64,000 bases of DNA. Source: Streptomyces sp. NBC_00490. GTDB taxonomy: Bacteria > Actinomycetota > Actinomycetes > Streptomycetales > Streptomycetaceae. The position numbers were made by a program, and so were the translations under genes. The stretch is from contig NZ_CP107869.1 of assembly GCF_036013645.1 (NCBI RefSeq), positions 9,486,001-9,550,000 of the forward strand. The letters are read 5' to 3'. Below, in pieces: positions 47,302-55,840 of this stretch. The notes beneath the pieces are model-generated. The model was not told the DNA's origin and did not search any database. It worked only from the letters and a program-made list of their open reading frames with translations. Positions within the stretch are counted from its first letter, which is position 1. Every line of letters begins with the position of its first letter.

Positions 47302-47904
47302 GTGCCAACCGGGGTGCACCTTCGTGACGCGCGCCAGCAACTGTTCGACGCTGCCGAACGCGTGCTCCTGCGAGACGGGCCGAACGGGCTGACCAGCCGG
47401 GCCGTCACCGATGAGGCGGGCTGCGCCAAGGGCGTCCTGCACCGGCACTTCGCCGACTTCGACGCCTTCCTCGCCGACCTCGTGCTCGACCGGGCCGCGC
47501 AGTTGGAGACGCAGGCGACCGCGCTGCGCGAGTCCGCCGGCACCGGCACGGTGGCCGACAACCTCACCAGCGCGCTGACCACCCTGTTCGGACCGATTCC
47601 GGTGGCGATCATCCCGCTGATCACCTTCCGGGACGAGCTGCGCGCACGGCTGCGGCAGGCCAGACCCGGGGGTGGCATCGCGATCCTCGCCGATGCCACG
47701 TCCGCGATCTCCGCCTATCTGGCCGACGAGCGTGAACTGGGCCGTATCGCGGCCGACGCCGACATCGACTCACTCACCCTCTCCCTGGTCGGGGGCGGGC
47801 ATCTCCTGTTCGCGGACCGTGACCCCGGCCCGCCGGACACGGCAGCCGTCGGCAAGCTCGTGACCGCGGTCATCGCCGACGCCGTGCAGCGACGACCCGT
47901 CTGA
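47302..47904 (+). CDS. TetR-family transcriptional regulator
   Basis: Repressor of 200 residues. The N-terminal helix-turn-helix (about residues 10-55) reads LFDAAERVLLRDGPNGLTSR, then VTDEAGCAKGVLHRHFADFD. The C-terminal ligand-binding helices are divergent, as usual for TetR. GTG 47302 follows GAGAGGATC. It lies opposite the methyltransferase with two palindromic operators between them, so it probably represses both and responds to a small molecule that the methyltransferase may modify. Confidence 0.92.
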   Translation: MPTGVHLRDARQQLFDAAERVLLRDGPNGLTSRAVTDEAGCAKGVLHRHFADFDAFLADLVLDRAAQLETQATALRESAGTGTVADNLTSALTTLFGPIPVAIIPLITFRDELRARLRQARPGGGIAILADATSAISAYLADERELGRIAADADIDSLTLSLVGGGHLLFADRDPGPPDTAAVGKLVTAVIADAVQRRPV

Positions 47905-47920
47905 GAACCGGTTCGCCACC

Positions 47921-48532
47921 TCAGGCCACGGTCTCCCAAGCGAACCCGTCCGGGTCGGTGAAGGGCCCGGCATCGCTGCCGATGGCGATCCGATGCGATC
48001 CGGTGCCCTCCGGCGAGACACCGGCGACCTTGGCCAGGCCGCGATGCCCGTACAGGGACAGCTTGACCGGGCTCGACGAGGAGTCGAACTCGACGTACTT
48101 GCTGCCGAAGCTCTTCGCCACCTTGAGACCACGGTCGACATAGAACCGCTTGGTCGCCGCCATGTCCGAGACGCCCAGGAGCAGAACGATCTCGTCGATC
48201 TGCCGGCTGTCCGGTCCGGAGTCCTTCTTCGAGGAACTCGCGATCTGCCAGATGGTTCCGTCCGGCGCCTGGACGACGCCGCCGTATCCCCACAGCGACT
48301 TCTTGGCGGGCTTGAGAGTGGTGGCACCGGCGTCGAGCGCGGTGGCGACGAGGCCGTCGACGATCGACGGCTGGGACACGACGAGGGAGAGCGTGAACCC
48401 GCGGAAGCCGGAGGTCGGTGCCTCCGAGGCACGCAGCCGCACCTGCTTGCCCAGGCCGAAGGCGTCCGCGTAGAAGCGCTCGGCGGCCACCGGGTCGGTC
48501 ACTTCCAGGGTGATGCAGTCGATTGAGGTCAT
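47921..48532 (-). CDS. Two-module glyoxalase/VOC protein
   Basis: Protein of 203 residues with two VOC modules. The first shows CITLEVTDPVAAERFYADAF and APDGTIWQIASSS, the second EIVLLLGVSDMAATKRFYVD and TDPDGFAWETVA. The family includes glyoxalases, dioxygenases and drug-binding resistance proteins. ATG 48532 has AGGA just before it; GTG 48541 would add 3 residues. Convergent with the TetR gene. Function is unknown. Confidence 0.88.
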   Translation of the reverse strand: MTSIDCITLEVTDPVAAERFYADAFGLGKQVRLRASEAPTSGFRGFTLSLVVSQPSIVDGLVATALDAGATTLKPAKKSLWGYGGVVQAPDGTIWQIASSSKKDSGPDSRQIDEIVLLLGVSDMAATKRFYVDRGLKVAKSFGSKYVEFDSSSSPVKLSLYGHRGLAKVAGVSPEGTGSHRIAIGSDAGPFTDPDGFAWETVA

Positions 48533-48613
48533 GTCCTTCACGCTAGGGAACCTCGCCGGCCATCGCTTCTCGAATCCTGACCGGTGTGGCCGGCCGGCGT
48601 GCGGCCGCCGCCG

Positions 48614-51600
48614 TCACCTCACCGGAGCCTGGGCGTACGGCACCAGGCGGACAGGGCCGGACAGGCCGTATGCCTGCCGGGCGGCCGTGCCGAAGACGGA
48701 GGGCCGGCTGACGCGGAGGCGGTTGATGAGGGGCGTCGCCACCTCCACCTCGATCACGTTGCTGCCGGGGCGCAGGTGTCCGCCGAGGTCGACGACCGGG
48801 TGGAGCCGGTCGCAGGGGGCCAGCCGTGAGCCGTTGACCGTGACCCGGAAGGTGTCGCTGACGGCGCCGAGTTCGAGGTGGGCGCCGTGCGCCGAGGTCC
48901 AGTCGGCGGGCAGCGAGACGGTGGTGCGGTAGCGGCCGATGCCCGCGGAGTCGGCGAGCTCGGGGATCTGCGACCAGGGCAGCAGGGCGTCCAGGGTGAG
49001 ACTGCGGCGGACGATGTCGGTGTCGGTCGCCCGGGCGCCGGGCTGCCAGTCCTGCACGTCGAGCCGCCAGCGCTCCAGTGTCATCGGGCCCGGTACCGCG
49101 GGCAGCGTGGTGGTGACCGTACGGCCGCGGGAGAGCCGGGAGGTGTACGTGCCGCCGCTCGTGGCGCGCACGACCAGGCCGCGATCCGTGAACAGCGCGC
49201 GGTCGGCGGTGCTGTCCACGGCGTGCTGCCGGTCGCCGTTGCGGTCCCCGAACAGGCCGGGCCCGCCCAGGGCGATGACCGTGGCCTGACCGGGTTCCAG
49301 GGTGACGCGCACGGTCAGGGTGTCGCCGTCCTCGGTGTAGCGGCCGATGCGGGTCGCTTCTCCCGTCCACGGGTCGAGCAGGTAGGGGATGGTCGTGCCG
49401 CGCCGGGTGCGGCGCAGGGTGACCTCGTGGTCGATGGTCGCGACCGGCGGCTTGACCGTCTCGGCGTGCTTGCCGTTGCACAGGTAGTACAGGTCGGTGT
49501 CGCCGACGACGCGGTGGGCGTTGAGGAGAGTGGAGGAGGCGGCGTAGCGAACGTCTGGGGCGATGCCGAGGGCGGCGAGGGCGTCGCCGACGGCGCTCTT
49601 GTCGGTGACGGTCTTGACATGGGGCAGGGCGAGGAGGCTCGCGAGGACCCCGCGCAGTTGTTCCGTCTCGTTCTCACCGGGAACGCCGGGGGTGAGTGCC
49701 TGGTCGAAGGAGCCGAGCAGGACCATGGGCAGTCCGGCACGGGCCAGGCCCAGCAGCTTCCGGGCGTCGGCGAGGGCGAGGGTCGCGGTGGAACCGTAGA
49801 AGAAGTCGCCCTCGACGAACAGCGCCTTGTACGCGGGGCCTTCGGGCGCCAGGCGGCCGTCCGAGACGCGGGCGGCGGGCAGGTCGAGCAAGGGACCGCT
49901 GAGGAACTGGTGGGTCCAGCCGAGCGGGACGCCCGTCGCGGTGAACCAGGAGGCCCCGATGCCGGTGGCGGTGTAGCCGGTCTGGCGGAAGACGGCGACG
50001 TCCGCCCGTGCCGTGCCCGCCTGGAGCACCTGGTGCACGCGCCCGAGGTATCCGGCGATGTCCTCGGCGTGCCGCCAGGTGGGCTGTCTGGGACCCCACG
50101 ACTCGCCGTAGCCGGGCGCGCCGTTGTAGGGGCTGAAGGCGGCGAAGCCGGGCCAGCTCACGCCGGGCGCGGACGCGTACGAGAAGCCGTGCACCACCGT
50201 CTGGTTGACGCCGGCGGCGTACGCACCGCCCATGGTGCGCAGGAACCGGTCCCACGTCGTGCTGTATGCCGAACCGTTGTAGGCGCCCGACTCGCAGGAC
50301 AGCACGGTGTGCCCGGCCATGTCCCGGCCGCCCGCCAGACAGCGGTAGTCGTCCAGGTTCTTGAAGCCGAGCGACTCTCCCTCCGCGATGTCGAGGAGCG
50401 CGGCGGAGGCGATGGCGTCGGTCTGCAGACCGTAGGGCTGGGCGCGCAGCTCCATGCCGAGGGAGTGGGCCCAGTCCCTCAGAGCGGTGACGTGGTGCGT
50501 GTTGAACAGATGGGAGACCGTCTCCCAGAAGTCGTGCCGGATCTGCCGGGTGATCTGCGCCTCGAAGGCGAAGACCTGGTTGCTCTTGTCCAGGACGAGC
50601 GCCGGCAGGTACGGCAGCAGCGAGCGGCCCCAGCGCTTCTCGAAGGCGTCGGGTAGCGCCGACGTCCACACGAGGGAGTCGGTCTCCAGTTCGATGGAGT
50701 CCTCGAAGAAGGCGCCGCCCACGGCCCTGAGGAGTCGGCGCATCGTGCCGGTCAGAACGGAGTCGTCCCAGAAGCCGGTGACGGCGGCGGTGCCGGCCGG
50801 GCTGAAGTGGTCGACGACATAGGCGGCCGGGGCGGAGTGCGGCCCCGACTCGGGCTGCTGGGCGGTGCCGCGCTGCCAGTAGGAGATCAGCACCCAGTCG
50901 CCGCCGGCGGGAGCGGTCCAGCTCAGTGCGCCGTCCTCGACGGTGGCGGTGAGGTCCTGGACGCTCGCGAGATCGAGACCGGTCTCCTTGCGGGTGGCGT
51001 TGGCAGGCTCGACGCGGGCCGCCTGGACGGCGAGCAGGGTGCGCCGGGTGACCGCGTCGGCGGCCACGCGCACGGGCTCGGGCACCGGGCCCTGGTAGGT
51101 GGTGCCGCCGGGCACGGAGACGCGCCCGTAGGCGAGTTCCTGGGCGGCCGACTCGTCGTCGGGGGTGACACCGGGTACGGCGACCGGCCAGCTGGGACCG
51201 AGGGTGAGGTCGACGGTCAGGCCGCGGCGGGCGGCCTGGCGCAGGGCGGCCTCGACGCCGTCACGCCAGGGAGCGCTGCCCCAGCCGTGGTGCGCGGTGT
51301 CGAGGACGGACTTGTCCTTGATGCTGTGGTGGACGGCGGAGACCTCGGCGCCGCCGAAGCCGGCGTCGGCGATCTGGTCGATCTCGCCGGCGATCTCCAC
51401 CGGGTCGACGAGTCCGTCCGGCCACCACCAGCGGAACTTGGGGCGTACCGAGCGCGGGGGAGCGGCGAACCAGTCGCCCGACAGGGGGTGACGGCCGGTC
51501 AGAGGAGCGGCACCGGCGTTCGCGGCGCCCGTCGCGGTGAGCGCCGTCGCGGCGCCTGTGGCGAGGGAGGCGGCCAGGACCGTGCGCCGGGATATCCCGC

Positions 51601-51625
51601 CACGCTGCGGGATGGGCTTCTGCAT
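48614..51625 (-). CDS. Tat-secreted GH106 alpha-L-rhamnosidase
   Basis: Secreted glycosidase of 1003 residues. The N-terminal signal ISRRTVLAASLATGAATALT is twin-arginine type. The GH106 hallmark is PKFRWWWPDGLVDPVEIAGE, then ADAGFGGAEVSAVHHSI and the catalytic region DWAHSLGMELRAQPYGLQTD and LSCESGAYNGSAYSTTWDRF. The C-terminus carries a galactose-binding-like beta-sandwich (HLELGAVSDTFRVTVNGSRL). It releases L-rhamnose from plant or bacterial glycans. A LacI-type operator lies upstream of ATG 51625. Confidence 0.9.
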   Translation of the reverse strand: MQKPIPQRGGISRRTVLAASLATGAATALTATGAANAGAAPLTGRHPLSGDWFAAPPRSVRPKFRWWWPDGLVDPVEIAGEIDQIADAGFGGAEVSAVHHSIKDKSVLDTAHHGWGSAPWRDGVEAALRQAARRGLTVDLTLGPSWPVAVPGVTPDDESAAQELAYGRVSVPGGTTYQGPVPEPVRVAADAVTRRTLLAVQAARVEPANATRKETGLDLASVQDLTATVEDGALSWTAPAGGDWVLISYWQRGTAQQPESGPHSAPAAYVVDHFSPAGTAAVTGFWDDSVLTGTMRRLLRAVGGAFFEDSIELETDSLVWTSALPDAFEKRWGRSLLPYLPALVLDKSNQVFAFEAQITRQIRHDFWETVSHLFNTHHVTALRDWAHSLGMELRAQPYGLQTDAIASAALLDIAEGESLGFKNLDDYRCLAGGRDMAGHTVLSCESGAYNGSAYSTTWDRFLRTMGGAYAAGVNQTVVHGFSYASAPGVSWPGFAAFSPYNGAPGYGESWGPRQPTWRHAEDIAGYLGRVHQVLQAGTARADVAVFRQTGYTATGIGASWFTATGVPLGWTHQFLSGPLLDLPAARVSDGRLAPEGPAYKALFVEGDFFYGSTATLALADARKLLGLARAGLPMVLLGSFDQALTPGVPGENETEQLRGVLASLLALPHVKTVTDKSAVGDALAALGIAPDVRYAASSTLLNAHRVVGDTDLYYLCNGKHAETVKPPVATIDHEVTLRRTRRGTTIPYLLDPWTGEATRIGRYTEDGDTLTVRVTLEPGQATVIALGGPGLFGDRNGDRQHAVDSTADRALFTDRGLVVRATSGGTYTSRLSRGRTVTTTLPAVPGPMTLERWRLDVQDWQPGARATDTDIVRRSLTLDALLPWSQIPELADSAGIGRYRTTVSLPADWTSAHGAHLELGAVSDTFRVTVNGSRLAPCDRLHPVVDLGGHLRPGSNVIEVEVATPLINRLRVSRPSVFGTAARQAYGLSGPVRLVPYAQAPVR

Positions 51626-51643
51626 GGGTACGCCCCCAGGGAA

Positions 51644-51655
51644 TGAAACGTTTCA
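51644..51655. promoter_or_regulatory. LacI-family operator upstream of the rhamnosidase
   Basis: TGAAACGTTTCA is a perfect 12-bp palindrome with the central CG typical of LacI/GalR-family operators, 19 bp from the rhamnosidase start on the minus strand. It implies repression by a LacI-type regulator encoded elsewhere; the only such gene visible is 51 kb away. Confidence 0.75.
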
Positions 51656-51784
51656 ATCGACCGTAAACGCGGGAACGTTAAGCCTGGATTCCCCGGCGGG
51701 TCAAGATCGGCGTACGAAATCCCTTGCCTGCGTTGCGCGGTGGGCGGTCGGTGCGCAGTCCTGCCGAGCGGTTCGCAGGTCTGC

Positions 51785-52108
51785 TCAGTCCGACTGCTGG
51801 CGTCGGTCGAGCACCTCGAAGTGGGCCGACCGCTCGTCGAAGTCGGAGAGCACGGCCTGGGCGGCTTCCGGCACGTGTGCCTGCTCGTAGTCCTCGCCCA
51901 TGAACGCCCGCACCGAGGCGAGGCCGTCGAACCACATCAGGGTCAGGAACTCGACGTCGTTCTCGCGCTCGCGCCGCATCAGATCGATCGACTGGAAGCC
52001 CGGGATGCGCCGGGCCTCGATCCCGGGGATGACCTGCCCCCGGACGATGCGCTCGTACGCGTCGGCGTTCGCCCTTGTGGTCCAGCCGCGCCACACACGA
52101 CAGATCAT
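51785..52108 (-). CDS. Antibiotic biosynthesis monooxygenase (ABM) domain protein
   Basis: Dimeric alpha-beta barrel protein of 107 residues. The fold landmarks are MICRVWRGWTTRANADAYER at the N-terminus, IPGFQSIDLMRRERENDVEF in the middle and the MWFDGLASVRAFMGEDYEQA helix. The family includes cofactor-free monooxygenases and haem-degrading enzymes. ATG 52108 lies 6 nt from a TAGACT box, suggesting a leaderless transcript; a GTG at 52114 would add two residues. Confidence 0.82.
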   Translation of the reverse strand: MICRVWRGWTTRANADAYERIVRGQVIPGIEARRIPGFQSIDLMRRERENDVEFLTLMWFDGLASVRAFMGEDYEQAHVPEAAQAVLSDFDERSAHFEVLDRRQQSD

Positions 52109-52114
52109 GGGCAC

Positions 52115-52120
52115 AGTCTA
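52115..52120 (-). promoter_or_regulatory. -10 box TAGACT of a leaderless gene
   Basis: Read on the minus strand, TAGACT ends 6 nt before ATG 52108, so transcription should start at the codon. No ribosome binding site is present. Confidence 0.5.
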
Positions 52121-52312
52121 GGCGCGGTGCCCCACGGGACTGTCGGGGACAACAGGCCGGGCAGGCACCGGAGATGACTCAGTGCCGGATCGGACCGCCG
52201 GCCGGGACAGGTGCGAGGTGGCCGCTTGCCGGAAGGGGCCACCCGTGAGTCCACTCCCGGCAGGCGATCCACCGTCGCGGCCTGTCCCGTCTGCGTCAAA
52301 CGCCCTTTCGCG

Positions 52313-52714
52313 TCACGCGACGGCCGTCCCCTCGAGCTCGACCAGCTGGCCGGGGATCGCCAGGCGCGTCACCCCGAGCATCGTGGTGGTCGGCGCCACC
52401 CCGGCGGCACCCAGCCGAGCCGCCAGTACGCCGTAGTGCGGGAAGAGCAGATCGACGTCGGTCGTGTAGACGTTGAGCCGGACGAGGTTCACGAGGGACA
52501 TGCCGGCCTCGCCGAGCACCGCCTCCAGATTGTCGATGCTGAGCGCCAACTGGGCCGCCATGTCACCGTCGTGCTGGGGCTTGCCGTCGCCGCTCATCGC
52601 GGTCTGCCCCGAGATGTACAAGGTCCGCGTGTGCCCGGAGACCACCTCGCCCTGGTTGAACCCCATCTCCGCCGACCACGTCACCGGGTTGACCGCCGTA
52701 CGTTCCACTGCCAC
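52313..52714 (-). CDS. RidA-family protein (second)
   Basis: YjgF/RidA-family protein of about 133 residues with RTLYISGQTAMSGDGKPQHD, ALSIDNLEAVLGEAGMSLVN and TMLGVTRLAIPGQLVELEGT. As in the other RidA in this window, the catalytic Arg position is not the canonical one (here TTTMLGVTRL carries an Arg two residues later), so activity is uncertain. GTG 52714 is chosen for GGAG 7 nt upstream; GTG 52783 would extend it by 23 residues. It is divergent from a WYL regulator. Confidence 0.82.
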   Translation of the reverse strand: MAVERTAVNPVTWSAEMGFNQGEVVSGHTRTLYISGQTAMSGDGKPQHDGDMAAQLALSIDNLEAVLGEAGMSLVNLVRLNVYTTDVDLLFPHYGVLAARLGAAGVAPTTTMLGVTRLAIPGQLVELEGTAVA

Positions 52715-52832
52715 TTCAGCTCCATTCGATGCGTCGCGCGTGCGTCCGTCCGTCGGCTCGGTAGCCGTCGGTTCTGGCGTCACGTCGACGAGCCTCGCAA
52801 CAAATCACGACACCAACAGTCATGTATTCGAC

Positions 52833-52838
52833 TAGCGT
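52833..52838 (+). promoter_or_regulatory. -10 box TAGCGT of the leaderless WYL gene
   Basis: TAGCGT lies 6 nt before ATG 52845, with GACACC at 18-nt spacing as a weak -35. The transcript should start at the codon. Confidence 0.5.
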
Positions 52839-52844
52839 TCTCGT

Positions 52845-53819
52845 ATGCGTGCCGACCGGCTGGTCTCACTGGTTCTCCTGCTGCGCCAGCGCGGTCGGCT
52901 GACGGCGGACACCCTGGCTCGCGAGCTGGAGGTGTCCACCCGCACGGTGCTGCGCGACATCGAGGCGCTGTCCGCGGCCGGAGTCCCGGTCTACGCCGAG
53001 CGCGGCCGGCACGGCGGTTTCGCGCTGCTGCCCGGTTTCCGGACCGAGCTCACCGGACTGAACCATGACGAGGCGCTTGCCCTGCTGACCGCCGGATCAG
53101 GGCGTGGTGAGCAGGTCTTCGGCCTCGGCTCGGCGCTCTCTTCGGCCATGCGGAAGGTGGTCGACGCGCTGCCCGAAAGCCACCGGACCACCGCGAGCGA
53201 CGCGGCGCAGCGATTCCTTGTCGAACCGGAGACCGATCTGCTGTCACGTCGGCTGGTCACCGACGAGGTGCCCGGCACCACGATGATCGAGGTCCGGCGC
53301 GCGGTGCTGGCCGGGCACAAGCTCCGTATCCACTACGCGGCCTCGGGCCAGACCGCACAGTGGTGCACGGTGGACCCGATCGGCCTGGTCACCGTACGCG
53401 AGCGGAGCTACTTGCTCGCCACGAGAAACGGTGCGGACCGCACCTATCGGCTGTCGCGGGTGCTGGCGGCCGAGGAACTCCCCGAAACAGCGCAACGGCC
53501 ATCTCGGGTCGATCTGGACCGGATCTGGCGGGAACGCTCCGCGCGGTTTCTCTCCGGCGGCGATCACCTCACCGTGCGGGTACGGGTGGCTCCGGCGCGG
53601 CGGGAGAACCTGCTGGACAGCGCGCTGGCCGTCCGGGCCGAAGAACCCGACGCGGACGGCTGGCTGCGGCTGGAAGTGACCTTCCAGGACGCGGAGCACG
53701 CCGAATGGGCGCTGTGGCAGCTCAGCACGGACGCGGAAGCCCTGGCCCCGCAGTCGTTGCGCACGTCCCTGCGCAACCGCGCCGCCGCGGTCACCGCTCG
53801 CTACACGAGCTCATCGTGA
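52845..53819 (+). CDS. WYL-domain (YafY/DeoR-like) transcriptional regulator
   Basis: Regulator of 324 residues. The N-terminal helix-turn-helix shows GRLTADTLARELEVSTRTVL and RDIEALSAAGVPVYAERGRH. The WYL domain follows (about residues 145-215) with EVRRAVLAGHKLRIHYAAS and SYLLATRNGADRTYRLSRVL, in which the WYL core is degenerate (SYL), then a C-terminal extension. WYL domains sense nucleic acid or small ligands. A leaderless transcript is likely. It is divergent from a RidA-family gene, the probable target. Confidence 0.92.
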   Translation: MRADRLVSLVLLLRQRGRLTADTLARELEVSTRTVLRDIEALSAAGVPVYAERGRHGGFALLPGFRTELTGLNHDEALALLTAGSGRGEQVFGLGSALSSAMRKVVDALPESHRTTASDAAQRFLVEPETDLLSRRLVTDEVPGTTMIEVRRAVLAGHKLRIHYAASGQTAQWCTVDPIGLVTVRERSYLLATRNGADRTYRLSRVLAAEELPETAQRPSRVDLDRIWRERSARFLSGGDHLTVRVRVAPARRENLLDSALAVRAEEPDADGWLRLEVTFQDAEHAEWALWQLSTDAEALAPQSLRTSLRNRAAAVTARYTSSS

Positions 53820-53845
53820 GAGGGCCGTGTGTGGGGGGGGCCGGC

Positions 53846-54490
53846 TCAGTAACGCTGGGCCTTGGCGATCTCGGCCGTCAGCTTCGGCTCGGAGGGCTTG
53901 CGGCTGATGGCCAGCGGCTGCGCCCTGTCGCCGGGCTCGAGGTCCTGCGCGCCTACGAAACGCGTCTCGACCACCTTGCCGTCCGGGTCCCGGAAGTCGA
54001 CCTGGACGGCGTACGACGCGGTCTCGTCCGTTCGGTTGGTGATGTTCACGACGAGGGCGAGCAGGCCGCCCGTCTCCGCGCGCGGCAGGCCGGTCATCGA
54101 GACGTCGGCCGTCGCGTTGCCCCGGCCCTCGACGTCCGCGAGCTCCTTCTGCGCCGCCTCGTTGGCGCGTACGGTCTCGGCGGACACCGATGCCTCGAAC
54201 GCGGACGCCCGAGCGGAGGCGGAGGAGGCCGCGGCCGAGGCGGCCTCCTTGGCGGACGCCTTCACGGACTCCCCGATCGAGGCGAGCGCGGACGGCGATG
54301 TGCCGGAGAACGACGCCGTGTCGGCCGCCGTAGGAGTCGGGGTGAACGAGGAGGAGTCGTCGCCGTCGCTGTCGGTACTGCACGAGACGAGCGCCGCCGC
54401 ACTCACGGCTGCCAGCACGAGCCCGACGACCGGGGCCGCGATTCGGCGTCGCGGTGAGGGGTCCTTTGCCTGTGACACGTCGGCACTCAT
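53846..54490 (-). CDS. Lipoprotein with FxLYD-like beta-sandwich domain
   Basis: Lipoprotein of 214 residues. The lipobox is LVSC (Cys at residue 37) after the hydrophobic segment APVVGLVLAAVSAAA. A Ser/Ala-rich helical stretch (about 65-115) precedes a beta-sandwich of FxLYD type (GLLALVVNITNRTDETASYA, then VQVDFRDPDGKVVETRFVGA and DLEPGDRAQPL). It is surface-exposed, probably in cell-envelope homeostasis. ATG 54490 follows GGAAGGGG. Convergent with the WYL gene. Confidence 0.85.
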   Translation of the reverse strand: MSADVSQAKDPSPRRRIAAPVVGLVLAAVSAAALVSCSTDSDGDDSSSFTPTPTAADTASFSGTSPSALASIGESVKASAKEAASAAASSASARASAFEASVSAETVRANEAAQKELADVEGRGNATADVSMTGLPRAETGGLLALVVNITNRTDETASYAVQVDFRDPDGKVVETRFVGAQDLEPGDRAQPLAISRKPSEPKLTAEIAKAQRY

Positions 54491-54606
54491 GCGGTCAAGC
54501 CCCTTCCAGCGGTACATGTGACAGTTCGCGGCTTTCGCCGGATTCCATCCTGTGCCCCGCGAGATCGCCGGGCCACTTCACGGGGGCCAACACTGGGCGG
54601 GGGTGA

Positions 54607-54810
54607 TCAGTCGCGCGTGCTGGTGTACTGCACGCGTGAGTCCCACTGCTCCTTCGCCATGGCCATGCACCACTGGCACAGCGGCTCGCCGCCGCTGCCG
54701 TACCGGTGGGTTCTGCGGTGGCAGCCGGCGCACAGGCCGACGCGGTCGCCGGAGCAGGCAAGCGCGGACGGGTCCGGCTCGGAGATCGGTGGCGGGGGTG
54801 TGGTGGTCAT
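54607..54810 (-). CDS. Small zinc-ribbon-like protein
   Basis: Protein of 67 residues. A low-complexity Pro-rich N-terminus leads to two CxxC pairs (GLCAGCHRR and PLCQWCMAM, about residues 24-30 and 43-50), spaced as in a four-cysteine zinc ribbon. The tail is AKEQWDSRVQYTSTRD. The role is unknown; such mini-ribbons are often partners of nucleic-acid or transport proteins. ATG 54810 has no strong ribosome binding site, and the gene stands alone. Confidence 0.6.
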   Translation of the reverse strand: MTTTPPPPISEPDPSALACSGDRVGLCAGCHRRTHRYGSGGEPLCQWCMAMAKEQWDSRVQYTSTRD

Positions 54811-54937
54811 GGGGCAGGGGCTCGTTCCGGGCGATCGGGGTGAGTCGCCATGAATGCAGCATAACGCCCATACGGTACAGGTGTTCGATCGGCGCGCCGC
54901 TGACCTGGCATGATGCCCCCATGGAAGCTGGGTTCCC

Positions 54938-55130
54938 GTGGGGTCCACGCCGACCGTCGATCTCCGTCTGTGGCGTTCCGACGCCATCGTTCTGTTCGAC
55001 TGGCTGATGAGCACCCGGCTCAGAAGCAGGCTCTCGCGGACCTGCTGACGCGCTTGGAAGAAGTGGACGTCATCGAGTTCGAGGCGCACCACTTGATGGC
55101 AGACCTGGCCGGCCGGGCGACTGTCGCAGG
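54938..55130 (+). pseudogene. Frameshifted small gene
   Basis: GTG 54938 starts a frame encoding VGSTPTVDLRLWRSDAIVLF, then DWLMST, after which a stop follows soon (55046-55048). A second frame continues the likely original protein as EHPAQKQALADLLTRLEEVD. The join is at about 55012. Together these match a short Streptomyces family of about 70-80 residues that I recall only vaguely. The junction lacks a few codons, so it appears inactivated by a small deletion. Confidence 0.5.
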
Positions 55131-55153
55131 GTCGCCGAGCCGGATCGGGGCTC

Positions 55154-55681
55154 TCAGGTCAGGACCAGCCAGCGGCGGCCGTCGATCAGCTCCCGGGCCG
55201 CGTCGAGGTGGCCGGCGTGGCACGCGGTCTCGGTGATGACGTGCAGCAGCACGTCGCGCAGGGTGTGCAGGTGTGGTTCGCCGAACAGATCGTGGGGCCA
55301 CCAGGCCGGCGGGGCGTCGGCGGGGGTGGCGGTGATGACGGCATCGGCGAGTGCCGCCTCTTCCCGGTATCGGTCGAGCACGTCGACGGCCGGGACTTCC
55401 GGGGGCACCTGCCAGGCCTCGTCGTCGCTCGTCAGGCCGCGGATGACCTGCTGGTCCCCGGCGACGACCGCGCGGAACCAGAACCGCTCGACGTCCAGCG
55501 TGAGGTGCTGAACCAGGCCCAGGCAGTGCCATCCGGACGGCAGCACGGGCCGTCGTAGATCCTGCGCGTCTAGCCCGTCGAGGATGTCCACCACGTGGCG
55601 CCGTTGCCCGTGCAGGACTCGGAGCAGCGCCTTGACCTCATGGTCCGGAGTGTTGTCGCTCAGATTCTCGGTCACCGCCAC
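55154..55681 (-). CDS. DinB/DUF664-family protein
   Basis: Four-helix-bundle protein of 175 residues of the DinB/YfiT-like superfamily, putative metal-dependent thiol S-transferase or mycothiol-linked. The metal-ligand histidines are visible in GLVQHLTLDVERFWFR, LRDVLLHVITETACHAGHLD. The N-terminus has EVKALLRVLHGQRRHVVDIL. DinB-like proteins in actinomycetes often use mycothiol as co-substrate. The start at 55681 is GTG. Alone in its unit. Confidence 0.88.
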   Translation of the reverse strand: MAVTENLSDNTPDHEVKALLRVLHGQRRHVVDILDGLDAQDLRRPVLPSGWHCLGLVQHLTLDVERFWFRAVVAGDQQVIRGLTSDDEAWQVPPEVPAVDVLDRYREEAALADAVITATPADAPPAWWPHDLFGEPHLHTLRDVLLHVITETACHAGHLDAARELIDGRRWLVLT

Positions 55682-55840
55682 AGGATCCCCGAATCTCCCC
55701 GGCCGGGCAGGGAATTGCCCGACAACCGGAGCAGGACTCCACCAACTCGGCGCACTGTCCCGGCAGTTGGCGCTCCTCGCGAACGTGGAGAGACTGTCGA
55801 ACGCAGGGTTCGCCTGCCCGTGCCCAGTCCTCGCTTCCTT

